A stretch of 26,321 bases of DNA from Porogramme epimiltina (GCA_900155495.1 FTLJ01000474.1:1-26321), one strand, 5' to 3'; positions 10,609 to 20,020 are shown, numbered from the stretch's first letter. Made by a program: numbers and translations. The notes: generated from the letters alone by a model not told the origin.

Positions 10609-10915
10609 CTTTCTCGCATCGTGCATACATGGCACTGCTTACATGTACACACATACCATTCTGCCACACCTTTTCGGAGCAATGACTCGTGTACGACCAG
10701 AGAGCGGCGCAGACGTGCACAACAATTCGAGTGTTTCTGGGCTTTTGCATTTCTGCTCGATGGGTCCTATGCATAGCGGCGGGTGCATACACAGCATGAT
10801 CGTGGTGGTGTTTTACATGTATCAACGTCGCCTTGCGCGCGAGACGGGCCAGCTCTCCACCCTCAAGAAGCGGCCATCGGAGTCTTCCTCTGCGAAATCG
10901 AATGGGGCGGGGAGA
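10609..10915. other. Convergent 3' region (TFIIIC gene / eL29)
   Basis: These 307 bp lie between two stop codons that face each other and should contain both 3' UTRs. I see no AATAAA motif and no convincing open frame. Confidence 0.45.
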
Positions 10916-11352
10916 TCATGATGACGCCTTCTGCTCGGCGCGAGCTTTTCTCTGTGTACGCCTCCGGCGTAAGGATGGAATGACACAGGGAGCACAGAGT
11001 GGGGACTCACCGAACCAACCAGCGCGAACTTCGAGTTACGGCGGAACTAGTAGGCGAACATACCAGTCAGACACTACCCAGATCACAGCTTATATCATTT
11101 CAGCGCACCTTGGGGTCAACCTAGTACAACAAAATCGTTAGGATCATCAGACATTAGCACACATGCATATAGGAGCACGTACACCCTTCATCGAACGCGT
11201 CCTGTGGCTCTGGGGCTTCTTGATACCATTACGGTGAGCCTTGGAGATCTGGTTGTGGTTGGTATGGCTGAGCGAGACGTTGAGCCGTCAGCATTCTTCT
11301 ATTCTCAGCAGGCTAGACGTAGTGTGTGCACGTACTTCTTGGACTTGGCCAT
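10916..11352 (-). CDS. RPL29: 60S ribosomal protein eL29
   Basis: eL29 is a small basic protein of the large cytosolic ribosomal subunit. Exons in transcript order: 11352-11336 (17 nt), 11267-11183 (85 nt), 11120-11109 (12 nt), 11046-11011 (36 nt) and 10951-10916 (36 nt); 61 aa. The spliced protein starts MAKSKNHTNHNQ, continues KAHRNGIKKPQSHRTRSMKG and VDPKFRRNSKFALVG, and ends RKARAEQKASS, matching the family end to end. No single exon exceeds 30 codons, so simple frame searches miss it. Donors are GTACGT, GTACGT, GTGCGC and GTGAGT. The third exon codes only for Val-Asp-Pro-Lys. A tRNA-Ile lies upstream on the same strand. Confidence 0.93.
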
Positions 11353-11629
11353 GGCGACGTTGTACGGGTCTTGAGGATGCGGGTACTGCTGCTTCACCTG
11401 CCGCCGGCGCTCTTCGGAGGGTGCTCGAACGTGGGAACGCTTGCCCACGGTGGCTGAGGAACTGTACAGCTACGCCTTCGGATAAAGCCGAGAGAACAAC
11501 CTGAGAATTCTGTAAAATAAAAAGATTCTATGCACAATCTTACTGTATGAGTGGCATTAGATGCACTTTCATTGGCGATACATGAGCAAGGGAGGTCCTT
11601 TTTCCACCAAAAAGCCACCGCTTCACAAC
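11353..11629. promoter_or_regulatory. eL29 promoter, downstream of the tRNA
   Basis: About 280 bp lie between the tRNA terminator and the eL29 ATG. The distal part (11500-11600) is AT-richer than the rest. The eL29 reading frame stays open upstream of its ATG, but the known N-terminus of the family starts at that ATG, so this is taken as leader. Confidence 0.45.
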
Positions 11630-11634
11630 AAAAA
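11630..11634 (-). terminator. RNA polymerase III terminator (T5) for tRNA-Ile
   Basis: On the minus strand a run of five T directly follows the tRNA 3' end after one base. That is the standard Pol III stop signal. Confidence 0.8.
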
Positions 11635-11635
11635 T

Positions 11636-11708
11636 GGCCAACGCCGGGATCGAACCGACGACCTTGGCGTTATTAGCACCACGCTCTAACCAACTGAGCT
11701 AGTCGGCC
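11636..11708 (-). tRNA. tRNA-Ile (anticodon AAT), intronless
   Basis: The minus strand folds as a 73-nt cloverleaf. The acceptor stem is GGCCGAC with GTTGGCC (one G-U). The D arm is GCTC-AGTTGGTTA-GAGC. The anticodon stem TGGTG/CGCCA holds the loop CTAATAA with anticodon AAT, and the T arm is GTCGG-TTCGATC-CCGGC. A box and B box are both intact (TAGCTCAGTTGG and GGTTCGATCCC). A T5 terminator follows. All three features together make the call firm. Confidence 0.97.
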
Positions 11709-12028
11709 AATGGCTTATTGCTCTCCGTAGTCACTATCATCCAGCTTTGTTAGATCCTTATATATTATCGGCTCCTGCCCGTTGTCCCGAGGTTGGTTCA
11801 TCCTTCTCCCTTTTAACCTCCCTCGACGACACCCACATACACCCACTCACAATCCGAGACAAGCGAACAGAATGAGTCTGTGGACTGGGCAACTTTGCGT
11901 CACCTACGGACTTCTAAGTTCTGACAGCTCGTGAACTAGTGAGAGGGGGTGTCACAATGACCTCATACATAATATCGCGGGCAGTTTCGCCTGTCATCTG
12001 TGTCACCACGCCATGCTCCTCCCCAGAC

Positions 12029-12035
12029 ATATAAG
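12029..12035 (+). promoter_or_regulatory. TATA-like box of the dehydrogenase gene
   Basis: ATATAAG lies 62 bp upstream of the chosen ATG at 12097. The spacing is short for a fungal TATA box, so a start at a downstream in-frame Met (12106) is also possible. Confidence 0.35.
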
Positions 12036-12096
12036 AGCAGTCCACTCTTCTCCAGGACGTATATGCGCCGCTCTTGTGTGCTCTGTCAGAAGACAC

Positions 12097-13277
12097 ATGT
12101 CCTCCATGGCTCCCGATACTCTTAACCTGGCCACTATTCTGAGCAAGCGCTTCAAACCCGACCAGATTCCAGACCTTACCGGTCGAGTCGCGCTCGTCAC
12201 CGGCGGGTCCGCTGGGATCGGGTATTGGGATGTCGTCGCCCTCGCGCAGCACAACGCCAAAGTCCACTTCGTCTCCGCCAATCCTGATCACGGCCAGAAA
12301 GCCGAGTCGGAGATCAATGAAGCCCTGGGCAAGAGCGGCTCGCAAGGTTCTATCACCTACCACCAGCTCAACATGGACCAGTTGCGCACGGTCGATAGTT
12401 GGTCGAAGCAGTTCGCCGAGCGAGAACAACGCCTCGATATCCTCATTGCCAACGCAGGGATAGGTCAAGCCCCCTACGGTCTCACCGACGATGGGATTGA
12501 AAGACACTTCGAAGTAAGCTAAATTCGTAAGTTGGAGGTGGTGATAGGCACTAACCTTGCGTCTCTAGGTCAATAATCTCTCGCACTACGTCATGGTGCT
12601 TCGGCTCCTCGACTTGATGAAGAAGACTGCAGCTGCTGCTGCTCCCGCGTCGGTCCGTATAGTCATGCAAAGCTCAGAGATGCATCGCGTTGCGTCGGGT
12701 GACACGAAATTCGCTTCTAAAGAGGAGATCAACGAGAATGGAGACGGTGCTAGATTGTGAGTTCACTCGCAGAGCTATTGCCGGCGAGCTAATCTAACGA
12801 CTCGTGATAGGTACGGACGCACCAAGCTCGGCCTCATCGTGTTCGCAAGTGAGCTCGTCCGTCGCAAGCTGGCCGATGTCCCAAAGCCTATTCTAGCCAT
12901 ATCCGTCCACCCCGGTATGGTGGATACAGATGTGCAGTTCGCGTGGGCCGAGTCATACGGCGCGCTGGGTAAAATCGTCGAGAAGCTCAGTCGGTTAGCC
13001 GGGAAGAGTGCGGAAGAGGGAGCGGAGGCAAGTCTCTGGGCCGCTGTTAGCACAGACATAAACGAAACGAACTGGAAGGAGTTCCAGGTAAGGATGCAAA
13101 ATTCTATTACTCTCCCCATCTCATCGAAATCGTATGTTTCAGGGAAAATATTATTCTGAGCCGTATGGCACACCCGACACGGAGAGTAGCCAAGCTAAGG
13201 ATGCCACCGTTGCAGCCAATTTCTGGACGCTCTGTTCGAACCTCACCCAGGAGCTCCTTGGCGAAAGGTTGGAGTAG
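12097..13277 (+). CDS. Short-chain dehydrogenase/reductase (SDR), NAD(P)-dependent
   Basis: SDR enzymes oxidise or reduce alcohols and carbonyls; the substrate cannot be told from sequence. Exons: 12097-12513, 12569-12756, 12811-13087 and 13143-13277; 338 aa. The Rossmann motif TGGSAGIG sits at 35-42, the NAG motif at 119-121 (ILIANAGIG), a catalytic Ser at 174 or 175 (VMQSSEMH), and the YxxxK pair is Tyr203-Lys207 (YGRTKLG), so all active-site residues are present. The HPGMVDTDVQ segment follows the active site as usual. The layout (about 30 residues before the Rossmann fold, YGRTK, HPG) resembles the fungal retinol-dehydrogenase/WWOX-like branch. Start: MSSMAPD at 12097 is preferred over a longer open frame from 12013. 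The gene stands alone between the tRNA and an unresolved stretch. Confidence 0.88.
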
Positions 13278-13438
13278 GCGGTGCCGTCGTGGGAACGCAT
13301 CTGCCATGGAAGGAATTGGGAAGAAAGGTAGAACATGTACAGTAGAGTATACGGAATGACGTCAATCCCGGACATCACCGTCGGACCGTGAGGTTCGGAT
13401 TGGTGATGGGTAGAACAATGGACAACAGCCTCGTGTGG

Positions 13439-13789
13439 TCAGGAGACACCGAGGGAGTACAACGAACTCACAGATCGGAAGCTAACTTCGGCCGATGACG
13501 ACGGATGTTCGGGAACGAAAGCAATACGACTGGGATCGGCACCAAACCTCTCCTTTAAACTGGAGTTTGGGCTATGTCCCGCTGTGCCTGCGAGATCATC
13601 AATGAGTGATGTCTCTTCGGAGAGGTTCAGGGATCCGACCCACGTTGACCAGTCCAAGACTCCAAGCCCCTGGAGGTGCGACACGTTGAAGAGTACCCCG
13701 GTTTCGGGGCCATATTTGGGTCTAGCAACCCGATCTCCGAAAGACCTCTCCAAGAGATGGAGGTTGAACCGAGAGGGGAGACAGCGCAC
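13439..13789 (-). pseudogene. Possible relic of a Sfp-type 4'-phosphopantetheinyl transferase
   Basis: A 117-codon minus-strand frame with no ATG start contains KYGPETGVLFNVSH; FNVSH is coded by 13690-13676. In Sfp-type transferases a (K/R)xxxGxP stretch and FNxSH are followed about 12-13 residues later by VGxDxE, which binds magnesium. Here that position reads VGSLNLSEE, so the key Asp is missing. A GTGAGT donor occurs near the end of the frame, but I cannot extend the gene convincingly on either side. The resemblance rests on one motif block, so it may be chance. If real, it looks broken. Confidence 0.3.
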
Positions 13790-14134
13790 TGAACCATATC
13801 AATGCGTTGCTCTAGCCCGAGCGGACATATTTACCGCATACACTGTACGAGTCGTGCATATGAGCCTCTCATGGGACTATGCAGTAAGACGTGCAGACAA
13901 TGAGTTTGACGGACACAAAATTAGTGCTGCACAGCCTACACACACCATATTTTGTACTGCCAACGCCTCCCGCGTTGTCGATGGAGAGACACGGTGATGG
14001 TGAACTTCCATTAAAAGCAGGTGTCTTGATATTTCGCTTAGCCTTCGAGATGTCGTCAATTTGTTGAGACCAGGGAGTGACGATAACAGATGTCTGCTGG
14101 GTTGGATTTGTTGGCATTTTGGACGTACCCATTG

Positions 14135-14623
14135 TTAAGCGCCAACCACACTTTGTATGTTTAACGTGTGGCTATCTCGGGCAGACAGATCTTGAAATTC
14201 AGATGGTTCGTCAGTGGCGCAAGCAAAAGGCAATGTTGCAGACTTACGATTGATGAAATACTTGACTGTGTGTGTGTCATCATCGTATCGACAATGACAT
14301 ATCTTTCATTGTCCACTTACTCATTAATCCCGGGGGCTGTGGAGGCATTGGATGTGGTGCCAAAAAGAGGGTTTCGTTGGGGGCGCCTCCGGGCCTGGAG
14401 ATTGGGGCTCGACTGGAGTGTTCGCATTCGAGGAGACTCGGCGTCAATGATTTCCAGGATGTCCATAATATTCCCACGGTAGTCGTGCCGGCAACCTTCG
14501 CAAGCGGTAAGCCTGCGCTGGGCGGTTCCCGCCACCAAACTCGAGTCTTCTCCTTGCAGCGTCCTTCTTTACCCCATCACGCAGTATTTTCCCCACCAAA
14601 GCCGTAAAGGTAAGTGAATACAT
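14135..14623 (-). CDS. Tentative small spliced gene or antisense transcript, unknown function
   Basis: Three consecutive splice-like junctions line up on the minus strand: a GTAAGT donor at 14320, a CACACAG acceptor before 14265, a GTAAGT donor at 14247, and a TTTCAAG acceptor before 14190 with a CTGAC branch site in between. These frame an 18-nt exon (14265-14248). One consistent reading is 14623-14581, 14512-14321, 14265-14248, 14190-14135 (102 aa), but its first donor (GTGATG) is weak. In the big exon a second frame, with [14 protein letters not shown], looks more protein-like and also splices cleanly, ending shortly after. I recognise neither protein. The signals suggest a real transcript; the coding frame is undecided. 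Confidence 0.3.
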
Positions 14624-14801
14624 CTATATAGGCTCCAGAGATGACTTCAGAGTGGAAGCGTATGCTCGACCTGCAAAAACTTTGTCCTGCGGGGTCGAGA
14701 AGACGACTCGTTATGTTCTAGATACTGCTGAGGCTTCAACTTGCGTGTGCTGCGACTTTGGCAGTCTTTCTGACGCGTCTTCCTACAGCCAAAACCATAA
14801 C

Positions 14802-15990
14802 ATGGATCCGAGAAGAGCCCGTGACCCCCGTCTCGCCCGCCAGGACCCTCGTCTGCAGCAGCAGCAGCGGTCGCACTCCCACACACCCACCGGACAACCT
14901 CCCCAGTCTCTCCCGCACCAAACGCTCCCGCACCAAGCTTTCCCAGACCCTCCTTCCCTCCAGGCGTCGACCTCTCAAGGCTTCCAGCCCCCTGTGCCTT
15001 CGAATTACCCACCTTATCCTACCGCCACCCCGCCACAGTATCCAGGGCACGACGCGTCTAACCAACAGCTTACTCAAGAAGCTCAACTAGCAACAGCCCC
15101 TCCTCCCGAGCAGCCGTCTGGATACAAGCAGCGTCCGCTGTTCTGTGTAGTGTGTGCGAGCAACCAGGTACGTATCCCCTTCCAGACAGTACCACCACGT
15201 TCCGACGTATTGCCCAGAACCGGTCCATGGAGGGGCACTTTGTGCTATCGTGAGTGTACTCCCGCACCCGCTCTTCTGTTTTCATGTTCTCATAAACGTG
15301 CGTGGATTAGTAAGGCAGGGTTCCGCGTCATCTCATCTGGGACCGGCTCGGCGGTTCGGCTACCCGGTCCCGCGATTGACAAACCCAACATCTATCCGTT
15401 TGGTACGCCTTACAATGACATTTATGAACAACTTCAAGCACAAGATGCCAGACTGTAAGCCGCTCGTTACTGTAATGCAGGATCAGGTAGCTCATAGTGT
15501 CTAGTTATACTGCAAACGGTCTTCTTCAGATGCTTGACAGGAACAGACGACTCAAACGTGCACCGGAGCGATGGCAGGAGACTAAGACTGTTGCAGACGT
15601 TGTGATCACTTGTGAAGAGAGGTGTTTTGACGCCGTGTGTGATGGTGAGCATGTTTGTATTCTTCTATTCGTTCCTCGTTGTATATCACGTGCGTGACAT
15701 AGATCTCCTTACGCGGGGCGGAGATTTTAACAAACCTGTTCATATTATCAACATTGAAATCAAGGATAACCACGAGGAGGCCCACATCGCAGGAAAGGCG
15801 ATGGTTGATCTCGCCACAGCGGTCAGTACCACCTTCATGCGCACCTCTACGCTGACTAGATATGTACTCGCGGGCTTGAAATTTGCAGATTGAGAACGCA
15901 AAGGACTTGGATGACGAGATCAATGGCATCCTTCAAACCCACCAAGAGAAGCACCCACACAACATCTTACATGCCATTGCGTACTATTAG
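14802..15990 (+). CDS. SSU72: RNA polymerase II CTD Ser5-phosphatase Ssu72
   Basis: Ssu72 removes phosphate from Ser5 (and Ser7) of the Pol II tail and works in mRNA 3'-end processing in the nucleus. Exons: 14802-15167, 15218-15249, 15311-15454, 15505-15644, 15703-15821 and 15889-15990; 300 aa. The catalytic loop is CASNQNRS (CX5R, Cys118-Arg124), and the first intron falls inside it, after Gln122. Later blocks are typical: [62 protein letters not shown], and the end [10 protein letters not shown]. The family core is about 195 residues; here it follows a ~110-residue Pro/Gln-rich extension starting [18 protein letters not shown]. An open frame continues upstream of 14802, but it has no ATG. 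Confidence 0.94.
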
Positions 15991-16179
15991 CGTCTTTATT
16001 TGTAGGTCCTTGTTACTTGCGTGTTTCAGTGGAGTTCTTGTTTGTATCACTACCCGCTTCAATTCAGCGTTGTCTTTGATGATCTAACTTTGTGGTCCAC
16101 TCGTGAAGCTCGCCGTTTCGTGCCGGCCTTCTCCGCCCGTCGTTGACGGCGAGCACACAGGACTTAAGGTGGCTTGGTG

Positions 16180-16200
16180 ACGCGACTGTTACGCGACTGT
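16180..16200. repeat. Two tandem copies of ACGCGACTGT
   Basis: The ten-base unit occurs at 16180-16189 and 16191-16200, separated by one base, so the period is 11 bp, close to one helical turn. It lies about 485 bp upstream of the peroxiredoxin ATG. A paired protein-binding site is possible but inferred. Confidence 0.6.
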
Positions 16201-16569
16201 ATCAATAGCATACATGTCGCGGTTGATGCCCCAGGTCCCGTGATCGCGATTCATTAAGACTGCCCTCTTTCGGAGTGATCTGCGCGCTCCCGCCGTGCTA
16301 GGCGTTCCGGAAGGTCGCATAGACTGTCCTTCCACTCCGCAGGGCCACATCCTGTGTGCCTCGGCTCCGTCTGCTATCGATGCGATAGACAATTCGCCAT
16401 TGTAGCCAAGGGTGACGATATTCGTCATATGCACGAAATAGAGCCTGTCATGGGCCGCGGGTAGGACCGAGCCCCGGCGTGTGAAATGAAGACGCGATAA
16501 TCACACTACCAAGGGTCATCCAAACGCGCAATCGCGCTCGCACACCCTCTCGGTCTAGTGCTAGGGCGC

Positions 16570-16577
16570 TATATAAG
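16570..16577 (+). promoter_or_regulatory. TATA box of the peroxiredoxin gene
   Basis: TATATAAG lies 107 bp upstream of the ATG at 16684, a usual spacing for strongly or inducibly expressed fungal genes. The leader after it is C/T-rich. Confidence 0.65.
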
Positions 16578-16683
16578 GTGGCACAGTGACAAGGTTGGGA
16601 ATCCCCACACAGCTGATTCAGCTCTCCTCCCATCTCTCTTTCGCCCCCATCTCACCTCGCATCGCCCACCCCCGCCGGACACC

Positions 16684-17866
16684 ATGGGACTTCGTCTTGG
16701 AGACATCGCCCCCGATTTCGAGGCCCAGACCACCAAGGGCGACATTAAGTTCCACGAGTGGATCGGGAACTCCTGGGTAAGCACCATCGGCCATGTTCAC
16801 AAGCGCGTGCAACGATCTCATTTCTTGGACGCTGCCAGGCTATCCTCTTCTCCCACCCCGGGGATTTCACCCCTGTTTGCACCACCGAGCTCGCTGAGGT
16901 CGCGCGGAGGTGCGTTCGTTCTCGTTTCACTGCCCGTACAAGGCCGTTGGGCTGACGTAGTGCGTCTCGGCGGCCTTCAGGGCGCCCGACTTCGAGAAGC
17001 GCGGCGTGAAGCTGATCGGTATCTCCGCGAACGGCCTCTCCGACCACGAGAAGTGGGTCGAGGACATCAATGAGTGGGGCGCCAAGTATGGTCCCACGAA
17101 CGTCCAGTTCCCCATCGTACGTACAGCGCGCCTTATATGCGCTCTCAACTGCGCCTTGTACAGAGCCTAGGCCGTATTAATCGTGCTTCGGTCAGATCGC
17201 CGACGAGGACCGGAAGATCTCCACGCTTTATGATATGCTCGACCAGCAGGATGCGACGAACCGCGACGCTAAGGGCCTCCCCTTCACGGTAAGTTTCGCT
17301 GCATACAGCCACCAGCGAAGCCCTCGTTCTCCGACACGTCGGAATTCGGAGGTGTTCTATCTTTGTAGCCCGATGTTTAATGCAACTCTACCCTTGTCGT
17401 TCCCAGATCCGTACAGTGTTCATCATCGACCCCAAGAAGGTCATCCGTCTGACCCTCTCCTACCCTGCATCGACTGGGCGCAACTTCGATGAGATCATTC
17501 GGTACGAGCTTGCATAGCTTGCTGCGGCGTCGCCTCTAACTGATGCCTCTATCTGTAGTGTCGTTGACTGTGCGTCTCACCCGCCGGCCCCCATCTGTAG
17601 CGCTCTGGACTGACCGCATTTGTCCGTGATTAGCCCTCCAGATCGGAGACAAGTACCGCGTTACGACTCCGGTCAACTGGAAGAAGGGCGACGACGTGAT
17701 CGTTCACCCGACCGTGTCCAACGAAGAGGCGAAGACTTTGTTCCCCGAGTTCACCATCCACAAGGTGAGACAGACTTGCATGCGCGCTCCGGAATGTCAG
17801 GGATAGATGCTGATTGAGTGTGTAATACAGCCCTACCTCAGGACCACGCCCCTGAAGGTGGACTAG
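16684..17866 (+). CDS. PRX1: 1-Cys peroxiredoxin (Prx6/Prx1 subfamily)
   Basis: This enzyme reduces hydrogen peroxide and organic or lipid peroxides. Eight exons: 16684-16776, 16839-16909, 16981-17116, 17196-17288, 17407-17501, 17559-17569, 17634-17764 and 17831-17866; 221 aa, the usual length. The start [14 protein letters not shown] is typical. The peroxidatic Cys45 sits in [11 protein letters not shown], preceded by HPGDF; later blocks are [36 protein letters not shown] and [15 protein letters not shown]. No resolving Cys is seen at the C-terminal position of 2-Cys enzymes, and the extended C-terminus ([11 protein letters not shown]) fits the Prx6 group. There is no clear mitochondrial presequence, so it is probably cytosolic. 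Exon 6 is only 11 nt. A TATA box lies upstream. Confidence 0.95.
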
Positions 17867-18934
17867 GCTATTAGGGATTATAAGCTTATTGGGAGGATGG
17901 AAAGAATGCGGGCGCAGCGACCCTTCGCGTTGTGTAGGATGCTGTTGTAATCATAAGAACTGTGTACCACCACCTATCCACCCACCCTGCCCTGAGCGGT
18001 CCGCGCCAAACACCCGTGAACTCTATTGCGTTTGGAACTCTGCGAACGCAGTCGCACGATGCGTGCAGCCAATGAACTCGTAATGCTAATTTGAGAGCGG
18101 GGATACAATAACCACTTACGAGACGGCGTCTGTAGCAGGGGACCCTGAGTGTCCAGCTGTGCCGTTACGTTGTCGGTGCTTGGGCAGGAACGAGGCTCGC
18201 ACACTGGCCCGGGGACGTCCCCGAGCGTGCAAGTTTCACGGCGGACGAATGGCGGCGCTGCTCGGGAATGGCGCGACGGGTCCGAACGAGGGCGTGCGTA
18301 CGCCAAGGCTCACGTACGCAAGAGTGTCACGGTTGGAATGCTGCGAGCTGGGGAAATTGCATCTTGCGCTCGCCTGGGATTACAGAGTATTCGAAGGACG
18401 AGAGGGTCCGTCAAAGGATCCGTGGTGGGCGGACGCGCGTCGCCTGGGAGAAACGGCCAGTGCCGGGTGTCCGCTGCGCTGGAGAGATGGACTCGGCTGC
18501 CGATCAGTGTTTTACTTGTGTCTGTGAGGGCTGGTGGTGCCCAGAAGGTGGAATTTGAATACGTGAGACACAAGCTAGGACGGGGCTTGTGAGGCGCCAT
18601 ACTCGGGCAGGCAAGCACCGGACTTGGACGTAAGGCGGGGATCTGGAGAGAGGACATCATCGCGGTTGGCACAGTCGCGCAGGAGAGCCGTCCAATGGCG
18701 GCCCGACCCACGTGCACCCCACGCGACGGCCATGGCGGGGTTCCGCCACACGCGGAGTAGGCGCGCGCTCGGCCGTCTCGATATGGGCAGCCCAGGTCCC
18801 ACGCGACTGGGCCCACGTGGGGAGATCTCGACGCGCGTTCTACCCGCCATTACGCGTCCACAGCTCGGTTTGCCATCCCTCGCTGCTTCCCCCACCACTC
18901 GCCCGTCCCATCTCTCGCACCGACTCCGATCCAC
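17867..18934. other. Intergenic region with the proteasome alpha2 promoter
   Basis: About 1.07 kb between two plus-strand genes. Several frames stay open because the DNA is GC-rich, but none looks like a protein. The last 250 bp hold a CCAAT box and two CACGTG boxes, listed separately. Confidence 0.5.
18692..18821 (+). promoter_or_regulatory. CCAAT and CACGTG elements upstream of proteasome alpha2
   Basis: CCAAT is at 18692-18696, CACGTG at 18709-18714, and the 10-bp palindrome CCCACGTGGG at 18812-18821, 113 bp before the ATG. CCAAT is the site of the fungal Hap complex and CACGTG is a bHLH site. Their function here is inferred. Confidence 0.45.
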
Positions 18935-20020
18935 ATGGCTACTGCAGACGGCGGCGCATACAGGTGCGTCTTTTGGGCACGCTTGTTTCCGCTTGCCTGA
19001 CAACTCGTGCATACTTGCTTTCTAGTTACTCCCTCACTGTCTTCTCTCCGAGCGGGAAGCTCGTCCAGATCGAGCACGCTCTCGCCGCTGTCTCGTCTGG
19101 AACTACTAGCTTGGGAATAAAGGGTCCGTGTTCTATTCATTACGCGACACGTCCGTCGTCCGTCGTAGCTCAATCCCGCCGTGCCGCGCGCCCGGACGTC
19201 TCACAGCTTCAAATGGCATCGTGATCGCTACCGAGAAGAAATCCTCCTCTATACTCATAGACGACTCCATGATCGACAAGGTCTCGGTGATATGTCCGAA
19301 CATCGGCATCGTGTACTCGGGGATGGGCCCCGACTTCCGCGTGCTCGTCGCGAAGGCGCGGAAGAGTGCACAGGCATACTGGAAGGTGTACGGGGAGTAT
19401 CCGCCGACCAAAGTCCTCACGCAGGAGATCGCGAACATCATGCAGCAAGCGACGCACTCCGGGTACGTTCTCCAACTTGCCTTACGCGGATGAATACGCC
19501 GCTCGGTTGTGTTCGGGATGCTGAGACGTATGTGGTCGTGGATCAGAGGTGTCCGGCCATACGGTGTCTCGCTGTTGGTGGCGGGATGGGACATCACACG
19601 AGGGCCAAGTCTATACCAAGTCGACCCTTCCGGTTCCTTCTGGGCATGGAAGGCGAGCGCAATCGGAAAGAACATGGTCAACGCGAAGACATTCTTGGAG
19701 AAGCGGTGCGTTTGGTTATTCGGCTCGCGCATGTATTAGCATACTGACGTATTGTCTTCGTGGTTCGCCGGTTGCGGGATCACCTCTGTTACCACAGATA
19801 CAACGACGACATCAGCCTCGAGGACGCTATCCACACGGCTCTGTTGACGCTGAAAGAGGGCTTTGAGGGCCACATGACCGAGAAGACGATTGAAATCGGT
19901 GTCGTAACCGTGCCCAGCGAGGCGGACCTCGCGGCAGGGAAGGTGGAGGGCACAGGACGGGTAAAACCGACGTTCCGCAAACTGACGGAAGAGGAGGTGC
20001 GAGACTACCTTGCGATGTAA
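18935..20020 (+). CDS. PRE8: 20S proteasome subunit alpha2
   Basis: Alpha2 is one of seven structural alpha subunits that form the outer rings of the 20S proteasome and gate its channel. Exons: 18935-18963, 19026-19123, 19207-19462, 19547-19705 and 19798-20020; 254 aa, near the usual length. The N-terminal alpha signature reads [19 protein letters not shown], spliced across the first intron. Other blocks are [67 protein letters not shown] and [17 protein letters not shown]. The catalytic Thr of beta subunits is absent, as expected for an alpha subunit. The end is [12 protein letters not shown]. Identity as alpha2 rests on [13 protein letters not shown] and [12 protein letters not shown], which match Pre8/PSMA2. 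Confidence 0.94.

Larger units (their letters stand above)
13278..14801. other. Unresolved stretch between the SDR gene and SSU72
   Basis: About 1.5 kb without a secure gene. Parts of it (about 13800-14300) are clearly AT-richer than the flanks. It contains a possible minus-strand spliced gene and a minus-strand relic that resembles a phosphopantetheinyl transferase; both are listed separately. A TATATAG motif lies at 14624-14630 and might serve either strand. Confidence 0.4.
15991..16683. other. SSU72 3' flank and peroxiredoxin promoter
   Basis: Some 690 bp between two genes on the same strand. The left part is the SSU72 3' UTR. The right part holds a tandem ACGCGACTGT repeat (16180-16200) and the peroxiredoxin TATA box. 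Short open frames on either strand show no family features. Confidence 0.5.

Noticed and set aside
13151..13378. Minus-strand frame containing SGIDVIP that could have been the missing VGxDxE block of the transferase relic
   Set aside because: It mostly overlaps the last SDR exon on the other strand and cannot be joined in frame with the FNVSH block by good splice sites.
18149..18816. Open frames of 120-170 codons upstream of proteasome alpha2
   Set aside because: No recognisable domain, composition dominated by Arg/Gly/Ser, and both strands are open at once.
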